Assembly (NCBI RefSeq): GCF_001513675.1
Contig: NZ_CP013859.1
Location: 2,729,081-2,793,080, forward strand
Reading direction: 5' to 3'
Source: Microbacterium sp. XT11
Lineage (GTDB): Bacteria > Actinomycetota > Actinomycetes > Actinomycetales > Microbacteriaceae
DNA length: 64,000 bases
Part shown: positions 39,180 through 48,172 of the stretch, piece after piece
Position numbering within the stretch: the stretch's first letter is position 1
Layout: every line of letters begins with the position of its first letter
Notes under the pieces: generated by a model
What the model was told of the DNA's origin: nothing
The model's input: only the letters and a program-made list of their open reading frames with translations
Database searches by the model: none
Made by a program: the position numbers and the translations under genes

Positions 39180-40037
39180 TCATCGCACGGTCGCGAGCTC
39201 CTCGGTCCGCGAGGCCCGCCGTGTCGCGTCTGCACCGAAGACCGCGTCGAAGAAGTCCGCTCTGGTGCGGGTCGACCGGTCGGTCGCCGCTCCGCGCTCC
39301 CACGCGTCCATGGCCTCCCGCATGAGGGCGAGCCCGCGCGTGCGCAGCTTCGAGACGTAGGCGTGACTGACGTCGAGCTCGTCCGCGATGTCCTTCACCA
39401 TGCGGTCCTCGAGGTAGATCCCGCGGATCACGCGACGCATGGCGTCCGGGAGCGCGTCGATCACACGGTGCAGCATGGCCCTGGTCTCCGACCGCTCGGC
39501 GGCGTGCTCCGGAAGCACGATGCTGTCCGTGAGGTCGGCCGCCTGCCGCCCGCTCTCGATGTCGAAGTGCTCCTCGAAGCTCGTGGCGGTGCGGACCATC
39601 TCGTCGAGCTGAAGGGCCTCGGCGACCACGCCGACCGCGAGCCCTGACTCGGCGGCCAGCTCGGCCACGGTGCCTGCCCGTCCGGTGCGCGACTGGACGA
39701 GTTCCGCGGCCGCCCGCACCCTCTCGATGCGCTCCCGGCTGCGTTCGCCCGCAGGGTCGGCCCTGCGCATCTCCGAGAGCATCGCCCACGTGATCTGGCT
39801 GCTGGCGAAAGCGCCGAACGGGATGCCGCGCGACGGATCGTACGCGAGTGCGGCGCGGGCGAGTCCGAAGCGCGCGGCCGAAAGGAGGTCATCGAGGTCG
39901 ACGTGCGCGGCCGTGCGGGCCTTCTCCACGGCGAGGAAGGTCGCGAGCGGCATGTTGTCCCTCGCGAGCTTCTCGGCGGTGGCGCTCGGTCGGGTCTTCA
40001 GTGCAGAATCAGGAGAAACATCAGAAGTGTTCGACAA
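39180..40037 (-). CDS. Sigma-70 family factor, FliA/WhiG-like (second of two)
   Basis: 285 residues from a TTG start with GGAG upstream. Region 2 is visible as VDLDDLLSAARFGLARAALAYDPSRGIPFGAFASSQITWAMLSEMRRADP. Region 3 (GRAGTVAELAAESGL) and region 4 with helix-turn-helix MVKDIADELDVSHAYVSKLRTRGLALM follow. The N-terminal 30 residues are Ser/Thr-rich, and a 40-residue tail follows region 4. It resembles the factor at 11322 in length and in the VSHAxVS helix, and both lack region 1. It probably reads the flagellar-class promoters, but which of the two does so cannot be told. Confidence 0.88.
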   Translation of the reverse strand: MSNTSDVSPDSALKTRPSATAEKLARDNMPLATFLAVEKARTAAHVDLDDLLSAARFGLARAALAYDPSRGIPFGAFASSQITWAMLSEMRRADPAGERSRERIERVRAAAELVQSRTGRAGTVAELAAESGLAVGVVAEALQLDEMVRTATSFEEHFDIESGRQAADLTDSIVLPEHAAERSETRAMLHRVIDALPDAMRRVIRGIYLEDRMVKDIADELDVSHAYVSKLRTRGLALMREAMDAWERGAATDRSTRTRADFFDAVFGADATRRASRTEELATVR

Positions 40038-40048
40038 CGTGACTCCAT

Positions 40049-40105
40049 CACTCGAATTACTTGCTTACGAGTGAAGATAGCAGTATCTACTCGTTTCCAA
40101 GTAGA
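40049..40105. promoter_or_regulatory. Two inverted repeats upstream of the sigma gene
   Basis: CACTCG (40049-40054) and CGAGTG (40068-40073) are 13 nt apart; TCTACT (40086-40091) and AGTAGA (40100-40105) are 8 nt apart. The stretch is clearly less GC-rich than its surroundings and lies 12-68 nt before the sigma start. On the minus strand TAGATAC within it could be a -10 box. It is probably the promoter and a regulator-binding region for the sigma gene. Confidence 0.45.
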
Positions 40106-40181
40106 AAACGAAGCCACGTTGAAGCCTCGCCTATGCGACGCCCGACCGAGGAGGCGGCGAAGCGGCCTGCACGCACCCGGA

Positions 40182-40187
40182 TAGACT
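40182..40187 (+). promoter_or_regulatory. -10 box of the tRNA-Val gene
   Basis: TAGACT ends 10 nt before the mature tRNA 5' end, leaving a short 5' leader for RNase P. It has the same hexamer as the rnpB and acpP boxes. Confidence 0.55.
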
Positions 40188-40197
40188 GTGTCGTCCA

Positions 40198-40270
40198 GGG
40201 CCTTTAGCTCAGCTGGTAGAGCAACGGTTTTACACACCGTAGGTCGTCGGTTCGATCCCGGCAGGGCCCA
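40198..40270 (+). tRNA. tRNA-Val (anticodon UAC)
   Basis: A 73-nt cloverleaf. The acceptor stem GGGCCTT pairs with AGGGCCC (one G-U), the D-arm contains AGCTCAGCTGGTAGAGC, the anticodon stem ACGGT/ACCGT encloses loop TTTACAC with anticodon TAC, and the T-arm has GTTCGATC. The discriminator base is A. CCA is not encoded (CCC follows), so it is added after transcription. It decodes GUA and, by wobble, other valine codons. Confidence 0.96.
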
Positions 40271-40285
40271 CCCCGTTCCCGGCCC

Positions 40286-40351
40286 GCCGTCCCGCCCGCG
40301 GATCACCGCCGTCCCGCCCGCGGATCTCCGCCGTCCCGCCCGCGGATCTCG
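40286..40351. repeat. Three tandem copies of a 22-bp GC-rich repeat
   Basis: Copies start at 40286, 40308 and 40330 and share GCCGTCCCGCCCGCGGATC, differing by one or two bases at the end of each unit. They fill the gap between tRNA-Val and the end of the convergent oxidoreductase gene. No hairpin terminator is otherwise visible for either gene. Confidence 0.85.
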
Positions 40352-40358
40352 GCGCCGC

Positions 40359-41240
40359 TCAGACGGTGCGCGGGCGCTCCCGGCGCCGCAGCTCGGCGAT
40401 CGACGCCCAGTCGTCGTCGCCGAGTCCTTGTTCCATGGCCTGCTCGAACACCGAGCGCAGCACCTCGCCGAACGGCAGGTCGAAGCCGACGGTATCCGCC
40501 GCATCCAGCGCCAGGTGCACGTCCTTGCGCCCGAGCCGGGTGGTGAATCCGGCCGGCCGATAGCGCCGCTCGGCGATCAGCGAACCGTATGACGTGTACA
40601 CAGGGCCGGGGAACAGCGTCGATGTGAGGAGCTCGACAAGCTGGGCCGGGTCGACGCCGACCTCCTCCGCCACGCCGACGGCCTCGCCCATCGACTGGAT
40701 GGCGCAGGCGATGAGGTAGTTGCCGATGATCTTGACGACGTTCGCCTGCTCGGGTCGTCGACCGAGGTTCCACGTGCGCACCCCGATGACGTCGAAGAAC
40801 GGCTGCACGCGCTCGACGAGCTCAGGTGAACCGGCCGCCAGGACGTTGAGGGCCCCGGCCTCCGCGACCGCGACGCGTCCGAACACGGGGGCCGCGACGT
40901 AGCCGACCCCGTGACCGGCATGCGCGTCGGCGGCGCGGCGCGCGAGTCCTGGACTCACCGTGGCGAGGTTGACATGCACGCTTCCCGCGGGAGCCGCCGA
41001 GAGCACCCCTGAGTCGAGGAAGGCCTCGGCGAAGGCCCGATCGTCGGAGAGCATCGAGAGCACGACGCCGGACGCCCATACCTCCTCGAGGCTGCCTGCG
41101 GCGCGCATCCCCTCTCCCGCGAGCGTCTCGGCCGGCCCGGCCGAACGGTTCCAGACCGTGACGTCGTGGCCTGCGGCGTGGAGGTTGCGGGCGATGGGCG
41201 TTCCCATCGCACCGAGTCCGATGACGGCGACCGTGCTCAT
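40359..41240 (-). CDS. NAD(P)-dependent oxidoreductase, 3-hydroxyisobutyrate dehydrogenase family
   Basis: 293 residues. The N-terminal Rossmann motif VAVIGLGAMGTPIARNLHAAGHDVTVWNRS is typical of beta-hydroxyacid dehydrogenases. VHVNLATVSPGLARR holds the substrate-binding TxxP-like segment, and VKIIGNYLIACAIQSMGEAVGVAEEVG contains the catalytic lysine region (here AxVVKIIGN). It reduces or oxidises a small 3-hydroxy acid or acts as an imine/succinate semialdehyde reductase; the substrate is unknown. It is divergent from a CGNR regulator with two matching inverted repeats between them, so it is the probable regulatory target. Confidence 0.9.
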   Translation of the reverse strand: MSTVAVIGLGAMGTPIARNLHAAGHDVTVWNRSAGPAETLAGEGMRAAGSLEEVWASGVVLSMLSDDRAFAEAFLDSGVLSAAPAGSVHVNLATVSPGLARRAADAHAGHGVGYVAAPVFGRVAVAEAGALNVLAAGSPELVERVQPFFDVIGVRTWNLGRRPEQANVVKIIGNYLIACAIQSMGEAVGVAEEVGVDPAQLVELLTSTLFPGPVYTSYGSLIAERRYRPAGFTTRLGRKDVHLALDAADTVGFDLPFGEVLRSVFEQAMEQGLGDDDWASIAELRRRERPRTV

Positions 41241-41310
41241 GTGCGTGCGCTCCTTCGAAAGGCGTTGCGACCACCCGCGCCGACGGCGCCGACGAGACCG
41301 GGAGGCAGAT

Positions 41311-41377
41311 GAACCACCTCAGCCGGTTCACACTGTAGCGGTCGGGTAGCATCATTGCGAACCAGGTGAGCTGGTTC
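41311..41377. promoter_or_regulatory. Pair of GAACC-N9-GGTTC inverted repeats, probable CGNR operators
   Basis: Site one spans 41311-41329 and site two 41359-41377; both are GAACC, 9 nt, GGTTC, and site two extends to a 7-bp perfect repeat. Their starts are 48 nt apart and they lie between the divergent oxidoreductase and CGNR genes, one closer to each. Site two ends 18 nt before the CGNR start, overlapping the region where RNA polymerase would bind. Confidence 0.65.
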
Positions 41378-41395
41378 TTCGAGGAGGTGGAACGG

Positions 41396-42001
41396 ATGCC
41401 GACGACGACGGCCGCGCGAGAGGCAGCGGCCGCAGCAGACTCCCGCGCCGAGGCTGCGCGGATCTTCCGGCTCGACAACGAGCATCTCGCCTTCCGCTAC
41501 ACCGCCACGCTCAGCGATCGTGCGGGAACGGAACCGTTCGAGCGCCTGTCCGACCCCGACCGTCTTCGCCTCTGGCTCGCCGTGAACGGGATCGATCCTG
41601 GTCGGCGCCCGACTCGCCCGCAGCTGGCCGATGCGATCGCACTCCGCGAGGCCGTCTATCGGCTGGGGGTCGCCGTCGCGCATGCGCTCCCCGTGGCCGC
41701 GCGCGACAGAGCACTCGTCAACGAAGCAGCGGCCGCGACCGGCGCGGTGCCGGAGCTGGCTGATGACGGCATCCGCTGGCGGCTCGCGAGCCTTGACACC
41801 GTGGCTGCAGCTCTCGGCGTGATCGCCCGCGACGCGATCGCCCTGCTCGGCGGTGAGCGCCCTGGGCGGATCGCGACGTGCGACGGCCCCGACTGCGCCG
41901 GGCTGTATCTCGACGCCAGTCGTGGCAGCACCCGCCGGTGGTGCTCGATGAGCACGTGCGGCAACAGGAACAAGAAGTCACGGATGCGCGCACGCGCATA
42001 G
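41396..42001 (+). CDS. CGNR zinc-finger transcriptional regulator
   Basis: 201 residues from ATG 41396, chosen for the strong GAGGAGG upstream. The N-terminal two thirds is the ABATE-like ligand-sensing part (ADAIALREAVYRLGVAVAHA). The C-terminus carries the CGNR zinc finger: CDGPDCAGLYLDASRGSTRRWCSMSTCGNRNKKSR, with all four cysteines and the CGNR tetrad. These proteins bind DNA through this finger. It is divergent from the oxidoreductase gene and presumably autoregulated through the twin inverted repeats. Confidence 0.92.
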   Translation: MPTTTAAREAAAAADSRAEAARIFRLDNEHLAFRYTATLSDRAGTEPFERLSDPDRLRLWLAVNGIDPGRRPTRPQLADAIALREAVYRLGVAVAHALPVAARDRALVNEAAAATGAVPELADDGIRWRLASLDTVAAALGVIARDAIALLGGERPGRIATCDGPDCAGLYLDASRGSTRRWCSMSTCGNRNKKSRMRARA

Positions 42002-42136
42002 ACGACCCCTGTTGTGCACCCCTGTCCTCCAAGAGGGATAGGCTGAATCCGGCGCGCGTTGTGCACAGCCGACAAGGCTGCCCGCGTCGCTTCCCGTTCC
42101 TTGGCGAGACCCGCCAGCTCGACGAAAGGTTCCCCC

Positions 42137-44863
42137 GTGACCGTGCACGACCAGGATCCGTACTCCCAGGGCCCCCTCGACAGCGATCCCGAAGAGACCG
42201 GAGAGTGGCAGCAGTCCCTCGACGAGCTCGTCGCCGCGAAGGGCCACGGCCGCGGTCGGGAGATCATGCTCAGCCTGCTCAAGCGCTCGAAGGAGCTGCA
42301 CCTGGGCGTGCCGATGGTCCCGACCACTGACTACATCAACACCATCGCTCCCGAGAACGAGCCCGAGTTCCCCGGCGATGAGGAGATCGAGCGCCGCTAC
42401 CGCGCGTGGATCCGCTGGAACGCGGCCGTGACCGTGCACCGCGCCCAGCGCCCCGGCATCGGCGTCGGCGGCCACATCTCGACCTACGCCTCCTCGGCCG
42501 CGCTGTACGAGGTGGGCTTCAACCACTTCTTCCGCGGCGCCGACCACCCCGGCGGGGGCGACCAGATCTTCATCCAGGGGCACGCCTCCCCCGGCATCTA
42601 CGCGCGGTCGTTCCTCGAGGGCCGTCTCACCGAGCAGCACCTCGACGGCTTCCGGCAGGAGCAGTCGCGCGCACCGTTCGGCATCCCGTCCTACCCGCAC
42701 CCCCGTCAGATGCCGGAGTACTGGCAGTTCCCGACGGTGTCGATGGGTCTCGGCCCGATCAACGCGATTTACCAGGCGATGGCGAACAAGTACCTGGAGA
42801 ACCGCGGCATCAAGGACACCTCGTCCTCGCACGTGTGGGCCTTCCTCGGCGACGGCGAGATGGACGAGATCGAGAGCCGCGGCCAGCTGCAGGTGGCGGC
42901 CAACGAGGGCCTCGACAACCTCACGTTCGTGATCAACTGCAACCTGCAGCGTCTCGACGGCCCGGTCCGAGGCAACGGCAAGATCATCCAGGAGCTGGAA
43001 TCGTACTTCCGCGGAGCGGGCTGGAACGTCATCAAGGTCATCTGGGGCCGCGAGTGGGACGATCTGCTCGCCCGCGACACCGAGGGCGCGCTGCTCAACA
43101 TCATGAACACGACCCCCGACGGCGACTACCAGACCTACAAGGCGGAGTCTGGTGCGTACGTGCGCGAGCACTTCTTCGGCAAGGACGAGCGCGCCGCCGC
43201 CCTCGTCGCCGACTACACCGACGACCAGATCTGGAGCCTCAAGCGCGGAGGCCACGACTACCGCAAGGTCTATGCCGCGTTCAAGGCCGCGTCCGAGCAC
43301 AAGGGCCAGCCGACCGTCATCCTCGCGAAGACGGTCAAGGGCTACGGCCTTGGTCCGCACTTCGAGGGCCGCAACGCGACCCACCAGATGAAGAAGATGA
43401 CGCTGGACAACCTCAAGACGTTCCGTGACACGATGCACATCCCGATCACGGATGCGCAGCTCGAGGAGAACCCGTACCTGCCCCCGTACTACAACCCTGG
43501 CCCGCAGGACGAGACCATCCAGTACATGCTCGAGCGCCGTCGCAGCCTCGGCGGCTTCCTCCCGGAGCGCCGCTCCACGCATGTCGGGCTCTCCCTACCC
43601 GACGACTCGGCGTACGCGCTCCCCAAGAAGGGATCGGGCACCCAGGAGATCGCCACGACCATGGCATTCGTCCGGCTGCTCAAAGACCTGCTGCGCTCGA
43701 AGGACTTCGGACACCGCATCGTGCCGATCATCCCCGACGAGGCGCGTACGTTCGGTATGGACGCCTACTTCCCGACGGCGAAGATCTACAACCCGAACGG
43801 CCAGCACTACACGTCGGTCGACCGCGAGCTCCTCCTCGCCTACAAGGAGAGCCCGCAGGGCCAGATCGTGCACGTCGGCATCAACGAGGCCGGAGCACTC
43901 GCGGCCTTCACCGCCGCGGGAACGTCGTACGCCACGCACGGCGAGCCGCTGATCCCGATCTACATCTTCTACTCGATGTTCGGCTTCCAGCGCACGGGCG
44001 ACGCCCAGTGGGCCGCCGGCGACCAGATGGCCCGAGGGTTCATCATCGGCGCCACGGCCGGTCGCACGACGCTCACCGGCGAAGGCCTGCAGCACGCCGA
44101 CGGCCACTCGCACCTGCTGGCGTCGACGAACCCCGCGACGGTGTCGTACGACCCCGCCTACGGCTACGAGATCGCGCACATCGTGCGTGACGGCCTGGAG
44201 CGCATGTACGGCGGCAACCACCCCGACCCCAACGTCATGTACTACCTCACGGTGTACAACGAGCCGCTCGTGCAGCCTGCCGAGCCGGAGGACGTCGACG
44301 TCGAGGGCATCGTCCGCGGCATCCACCGCGTGTCCGTCGGCGAGGGCGAGGGTCCTCGCGCTCAGCTGTTCGCCTCCGGCGTCGGCCTGCCGTGGGCCAT
44401 GGAGGCGCAGGAGCTGCTGAAGAACGACTGGGGTGTCATCGCCGACGTGTGGTCGGTGACCTCGTGGACCGAGCTGCGCCGCGACGGCCTCGCCGCCGAC
44501 GAGCACAACTTCCTGCACCCGGATGAGGAGCCGCGCACGGCATACCTCACCCAGAAGCTGCAGGGCGCGGAGGGACCGGTCGTCGCGGTGAGCGACTTCA
44601 TGCACGCCGTGCAGGACCAGATCCGGCCGTGGGTGCCAAACCGCTACGCCACGCTCGGCGCCGACGACTTCGGCTTCTCCGACACGCGCGCCGCTGCTCG
44701 TCGCTACTTCAAGATCGACGGGCCGTCGATCGTGGTGCGCACGCTGCAGGCTCTTGCCGAGGACGGAGTCGTCGACCGCTCGCTCGCCGCGCAGGCCATC
44801 CAGAAGTACAGCCTGCACGACGTGAACGCGGGCACGAGCGGCAACGCGGGCGGCGAAAGCTGA
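42137..44863 (+). CDS. aceE: Pyruvate dehydrogenase E1 component, homodimeric type
   Basis: 908 residues from GTG 42137 with AAAGG upstream. The thiamine diphosphate motif [12 protein letters not shown] ends with the expected FVINCN about 25 residues on (residues about 238-268). [22 protein letters not shown] and [18 protein letters not shown] are typical of AceE, and [40 protein letters not shown] marks the second TPP-binding domain. It decarboxylates pyruvate and acetylates lipoyl-E2 for acetyl-CoA synthesis. It directly precedes the fatty-acid synthesis genes, linking acetyl-CoA supply with its use. An in-frame extension to 42059 is unlikely. Confidence 0.96.
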   Translation: MTVHDQDPYSQGPLDSDPEETGEWQQSLDELVAAKGHGRGREIMLSLLKRSKELHLGVPMVPTTDYINTIAPENEPEFPGDEEIERRYRAWIRWNAAVTVHRAQRPGIGVGGHISTYASSAALYEVGFNHFFRGADHPGGGDQIFIQGHASPGIYARSFLEGRLTEQHLDGFRQEQSRAPFGIPSYPHPRQMPEYWQFPTVSMGLGPINAIYQAMANKYLENRGIKDTSSSHVWAFLGDGEMDEIESRGQLQVAANEGLDNLTFVINCNLQRLDGPVRGNGKIIQELESYFRGAGWNVIKVIWGREWDDLLARDTEGALLNIMNTTPDGDYQTYKAESGAYVREHFFGKDERAAALVADYTDDQIWSLKRGGHDYRKVYAAFKAASEHKGQPTVILAKTVKGYGLGPHFEGRNATHQMKKMTLDNLKTFRDTMHIPITDAQLEENPYLPPYYNPGPQDETIQYMLERRRSLGGFLPERRSTHVGLSLPDDSAYALPKKGSGTQEIATTMAFVRLLKDLLRSKDFGHRIVPIIPDEARTFGMDAYFPTAKIYNPNGQHYTSVDRELLLAYKESPQGQIVHVGINEAGALAAFTAAGTSYATHGEPLIPIYIFYSMFGFQRTGDAQWAAGDQMARGFIIGATAGRTTLTGEGLQHADGHSHLLASTNPATVSYDPAYGYEIAHIVRDGLERMYGGNHPDPNVMYYLTVYNEPLVQPAEPEDVDVEGIVRGIHRVSVGEGEGPRAQLFASGVGLPWAMEAQELLKNDWGVIADVWSVTSWTELRRDGLAADEHNFLHPDEEPRTAYLTQKLQGAEGPVVAVSDFMHAVQDQIRPWVPNRYATLGADDFGFSDTRAAARRYFKIDGPSIVVRTLQALAEDGVVDRSLAAQAIQKYSLHDVNAGTSGNAGGES

Positions 44864-44870
44864 GCCATCG

Positions 44871-46094
44871 GTGACAGACTCGTCGCCCGCGGGCATGGAC
44901 AAGGCCGCGACGCTCACCTGGCTGCGCCGGATCTCCGGCGAGATCGCCTCGGTGACGATCAAGCGCCTGGAGGACACCCTCCCGTGGTACGCCGACATGC
45001 CACCGGCCCGACGCTCAGCGGTCGGGCTGGTGGCGCAGGCGGGGATCACGTCGTTCATCCAGTGGTACGACGACCCGTCGACGACTCCGTGGATCGCGGC
45101 GGACATCTTCGCGGCAGCGCCGCGTGAGCTGTTGCGCAGCGTCAGCCTGCAGCAGACGCTGCAGCTCATCCGCGTGACCGTCGAGGTCACTGAGGAGAGG
45201 GTCGCCGGCAAGGGCGAGCACCTGCGGGAGGCCATCCTGCTGTACTCGCGGGATGTCGCGTTCGCCGCTGCCGACGTCTACGCGCGGGCGGCCGAGGCCC
45301 GCGGGCTGTGGGATGCTCGCCTCGAAGCGCTCGTCGTCGACTCGATCCTCACCGGCGAGGCCGACGAGGAGCTCCCGAGCCGCATCGCCGCCTTGGGGTG
45401 GCACGGACACGGCGAGGTCGCGGTGCTCGTCGGCACGACTCCCCCGCAGTTCGACGTTGATCAGGTCAGGCGCACGGCGCGCAAGCTCGGCGTCGACGTG
45501 CTCATCGGCGTACAGGGCTCGCGTCTGGTGCTCGTGCTCGGGCGCGCCAGGGCGAGCGGACAGGAGGGAGACGAGGAGGAGCTCGGCTTCCAGGAGATCG
45601 CCGCGCGGCTGGAGCCCTCATTCGGTCCCGGGTACGTCGTCCTCGGCCCCGCCGTGGCCGCCCTGGTCGACGCGAGTCAGAGCGCACGCGCCGCTCTCGC
45701 CGGATTCGCCGTGGCGCGTGCCTGGCGCAGCGCGCCGCGCCCGGTCGACGCCGACGACCTGCTGCCGGAACGCGCCCTCGCGGGCGACCCGCTCGCCAAG
45801 CTCACGCTGATCGAGCGGATCTACCGCCCGCTCCAGGCGCACTCGACCGATCTCGTCACGACGCTGTGGAGCTACCTCGACAACGGACGCTCGCTCGAGG
45901 CGACGGCACGCGAGCTGTTCGTGCACCCGAACACGGTGCGCTACCGCCTCAAGCGCGTGAGCGAAGTCATCGGTTGGGATGCCACGGGCCCGCGTGAGGC
46001 GCTCATCCTCCAGACGGCTCTGATCCTCGGCTCCATCGGCGCCGCGGAGCAGCAGGTCCGGCGGCGCCCTCCGGCACGTCGTCCGCTCCGCTGA
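44871..46094 (+). CDS. fasR: PucR-type transcriptional regulator of fatty acid synthesis (FasR-like)
   Basis: 407 residues from GTG 44871 (an ATG 24 nt further in is possible). The C-terminus has the PucR helix-turn-helix LDNGRSLEATARELFVHPNTVRYRLKRVSEVIGWDATGPREAL; the N-terminal 300 residues form the sensing part (MPPARRSAVGLVAQAGITSFIQWYDD). In Streptomyces the PucR-type FasR upstream of fabD activates the fabD-fabH-acpP-fabF operon, and the same order is seen here. It starts 7 nt after aceE. A 25-nt imperfect inverted repeat lies between it and fabD. Confidence 0.88.
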   Translation: MTDSSPAGMDKAATLTWLRRISGEIASVTIKRLEDTLPWYADMPPARRSAVGLVAQAGITSFIQWYDDPSTTPWIAADIFAAAPRELLRSVSLQQTLQLIRVTVEVTEERVAGKGEHLREAILLYSRDVAFAAADVYARAAEARGLWDARLEALVVDSILTGEADEELPSRIAALGWHGHGEVAVLVGTTPPQFDVDQVRRTARKLGVDVLIGVQGSRLVLVLGRARASGQEGDEEELGFQEIAARLEPSFGPGYVVLGPAVAALVDASQSARAALAGFAVARAWRSAPRPVDADDLLPERALAGDPLAKLTLIERIYRPLQAHSTDLVTTLWSYLDNGRSLEATARELFVHPNTVRYRLKRVSEVIGWDATGPREALILQTALILGSIGAAEQQVRRRPPARRPLR

Positions 46095-46115
46095 GCCCTC
46101 GCGCTGTACGCCACA

Positions 46116-46140
46116 CACAAGGGTTTCCGCGAATCTTGTG
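46116..46140. promoter_or_regulatory. Inverted repeat before fabD, possible FasR site
   Basis: CACAAG at 46116-46121 and CTTGTG at 46135-46140 are exact reverse complements 13 nt apart. The repeat is 21 nt after the fasR stop and about 45 nt before the fabD start, in the region where an activator would contact RNA polymerase. The -10-like CAGACT (46174-46179) ends 6 nt before the GTG of fabD. Confidence 0.5.
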
Positions 46141-46185
46141 ATGGATCATCCACCGCTGTCGCCCGATCGTTGGCAGACTGGTGAG

Positions 46186-47106
46186 GTGATTGTCGTCGTC
46201 TGCCCTGGACAGGGCTCACAGACCCCCGGTTTCCTCTCCCCCTGGCTTGAGCTCGACGGAGTGGCTGAGCGGCTCGCCGGCTACTCCGATGCCGCAGAGG
46301 TCGACCTGCGGCTGCACGGCACGGAGTCCGATGCCGACACCATCCGTGACACCCGCGTCGCACAGCCGCTGATCGTCGCCGCCTCGCTCATCGCGGCCGA
46401 GCAGCTCGCGGCGCGCGCCGGACGCCGGCCCGACGGCGTGGCCGGCCATTCAGTGGGCGAGATCGCAGCCCTCGTGACGAGCGGGGTCATCGACGAGAGC
46501 ACCGGGATGCGTCTCGTCGGCATACGCGGTCGCGCCATGGCCGACGCCGCCGCTCAGACGCCGACCGGCATGAGCGCCGTGCTCGGCGGTGACGAGCAGG
46601 CCGTGCTGGCACGAGTCGCCGAGCTCGACCTCTCCCCCGCCAACTACAACGGCGGCGGTCAGCTGGTCGTCGCCGGCGCGCTGCCCGCCCTCGCGGCTCT
46701 GGCCGAGGAGCCGGTGAAGGGCACGCGCGTGATCCCCCTGCAGGTCGCCGGCGCGTTCCACACCTCGTACATGGCGTCCGCCGTCGCGGCCCTGCGCGAG
46801 GCCGTCTCCTCCGTCAGCCCCGCCGACCCCTCGATCACGCTGTGGACCAACCGCGACGGCTCTGTCGTCGACGACGGTGTGACGGCGCTCACCTATCTGG
46901 TCGACCAGGTCTCCTCGCCCGTGCGGTGGGACCTCTGCATGACGTCGTTCGCCGACCACGGCATCACCGGGCTCATCGAGCTCGCCCCGGCCGGTGCGCT
47001 CGTCGGCCTCGCCAAGCGCGCTCTGCGCGGCGTGCCGTCCGTTGCCGTCAAGACCCCCGAAGACCTCGATGCAGCGGTCGAGCTGCTGAACGGAGCTGCC
47101 GCATGA
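46186..47106 (+). CDS. fabD: Malonyl-CoA:ACP transacylase
   Basis: 306 residues from GTG 46186. VVVCPGQGSQTPGF, the nucleophile motif GHSVGEIAALVTSG (Ser near 88) and GAFHTSYM (His near 190) are the FabD active-site motifs, with ANYNGGGQLVVAGA in between. It loads malonate from CoA onto ACP. The CAGACT box 6 nt before GTG suggests a leaderless message, and the ORF extension to 46138 would include that promoter. It overlaps fabH by 4 nt. Confidence 0.95.
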   Translation: MIVVVCPGQGSQTPGFLSPWLELDGVAERLAGYSDAAEVDLRLHGTESDADTIRDTRVAQPLIVAASLIAAEQLAARAGRRPDGVAGHSVGEIAALVTSGVIDESTGMRLVGIRGRAMADAAAQTPTGMSAVLGGDEQAVLARVAELDLSPANYNGGGQLVVAGALPALAALAEEPVKGTRVIPLQVAGAFHTSYMASAVAALREAVSSVSPADPSITLWTNRDGSVVDDGVTALTYLVDQVSSPVRWDLCMTSFADHGITGLIELAPAGALVGLAKRALRGVPSVAVKTPEDLDAAVELLNGAAA

Positions 47107-48104
47107 GCGCCACCCTGTCGCAGATCACCGGTCCCGCGTACACCCGCATCTACTCCTACGGTGCGGCGCGCGGCGAGAACGCGGTCCCGAACGACGACCT
47201 CGTCGGTCCCATCGACTCGAGCGACGAGTGGATCCGCCAGCGCACGGGCATCGTCACGCGCGTGCGCGCCGACAAGGACACCGACGCGATCGACCTTGCG
47301 ACGGCCGCGGCCGCGGAGGCGATCGAGAAGGCGGGCATCCCCGCCGACCAGGTGGACCTCGTGATCGTCGCGACCATCAGCAACCCGAAGCAGACGCCGT
47401 CCGTGTCGGCGATCGTCGCCGACCGGGTCGGAGCCAATCCAGCGGCCGCCTACGACATCAACGCCGCGTGCGCGGGCTACGCCTACGCCGTCGCCCAGGC
47501 CGACGCCCTCATCAAGGCCGGAACGGCACGCTACGCGCTGGTGATCGGCACGGAGAAGCTGTCCGACATCGTCGACCCCACCGATCGCAGCATCTCGTTC
47601 CTCCTCGGTGACGGAGCGGGTGCCGCGCTGATCGGCCCGAGCGACACGCCGGGCATCGCACCGGCGGTGTGGGGTTCCGACGGCTCCAAGGCGGATGCCG
47701 TGGGCATGAACCACACGCTCACGGAGTTCCGAGACGGCGAGGTGCCGTGGCCCACCTTGCGGCAGGAGGGCCCCACGGTCTTCCGCTGGGCGGTGTGGGA
47801 GATGGCGAAGGTCGCGCGGGAAGCGCTCGAGAAGGCCGGCATCGAGGCCTCCGATCTGGCGGCCTTCATCCCGCATCAGGCGAACATGCGCATCATCGAC
47901 GAGTTCGCCAAGCAGCTGAAGCTGCCGGAGACCACGGTGATCGCGCGCGACATCGAGACGACGGGCAACACCTCGGCCGCGTCGATCCCGCTCGCCAGCC
48001 ACCGGCTGATGGCGGAGCACCCCGAGCTGTCTGGTGGCCTCGCCCTGCAGATCGGCTTCGGTGCCGGGCTCGTCTTCGCCGCCCAGGTGGTCGTCCTCCC
48101 CTGA
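47103..48104 (+). CDS. fabH: Beta-ketoacyl-ACP synthase III
   Basis: 333 residues from ATG 47103. The catalytic triad is present: Cys near 123 in DINAACAGYAYA, His near 258 in FIPHQANMRI and Asn near 289 in ETTGNTSAASIP. SSDEWIRQRTGIVTR is the FabH N-terminal signature. It starts fatty acid synthesis by condensing an acyl-CoA starter (often branched in this group) with malonyl-ACP. It overlaps fabD by 4 nt. Confidence 0.96.
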   Translation: MSATLSQITGPAYTRIYSYGAARGENAVPNDDLVGPIDSSDEWIRQRTGIVTRVRADKDTDAIDLATAAAAEAIEKAGIPADQVDLVIVATISNPKQTPSVSAIVADRVGANPAAAYDINAACAGYAYAVAQADALIKAGTARYALVIGTEKLSDIVDPTDRSISFLLGDGAGAALIGPSDTPGIAPAVWGSDGSKADAVGMNHTLTEFRDGEVPWPTLRQEGPTVFRWAVWEMAKVAREALEKAGIEASDLAAFIPHQANMRIIDEFAKQLKLPETTVIARDIETTGNTSAASIPLASHRLMAEHPELSGGLALQIGFGAGLVFAAQVVVLP

Positions 48105-48122
48105 GAACGCTCCGACGTTCCC

Positions 48123-48128
48123 TAGACT
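48123..48128 (+). promoter_or_regulatory. -10-like box upstream of acpP
   Basis: TAGACT lies 18 nt after the fabH stop and 45 nt before the acpP start. It is preceded by the inverted repeat GAACG-N6-CGTTC (48104-48119 region). An extra promoter for acpP would be sensible because ACP is needed in larger amounts than the enzymes. Confidence 0.45.
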
Positions 48129-48172
48129 GTTCCACGGTTCCGACAACAACCCGCAAGAAAGAGGAATACCAC

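Noticed and set aside
40198-40351. tRNA-Val plus tandem repeats as an integration site of a mobile element
   Set aside because: No integrase, no second copy of the tRNA 3' end and no foreign-looking genes follow.
46842-48149. Long minus-strand frame opposite fabD-fabH
   Set aside because: Antisense shadow; fabH has its full active site on the plus strand.
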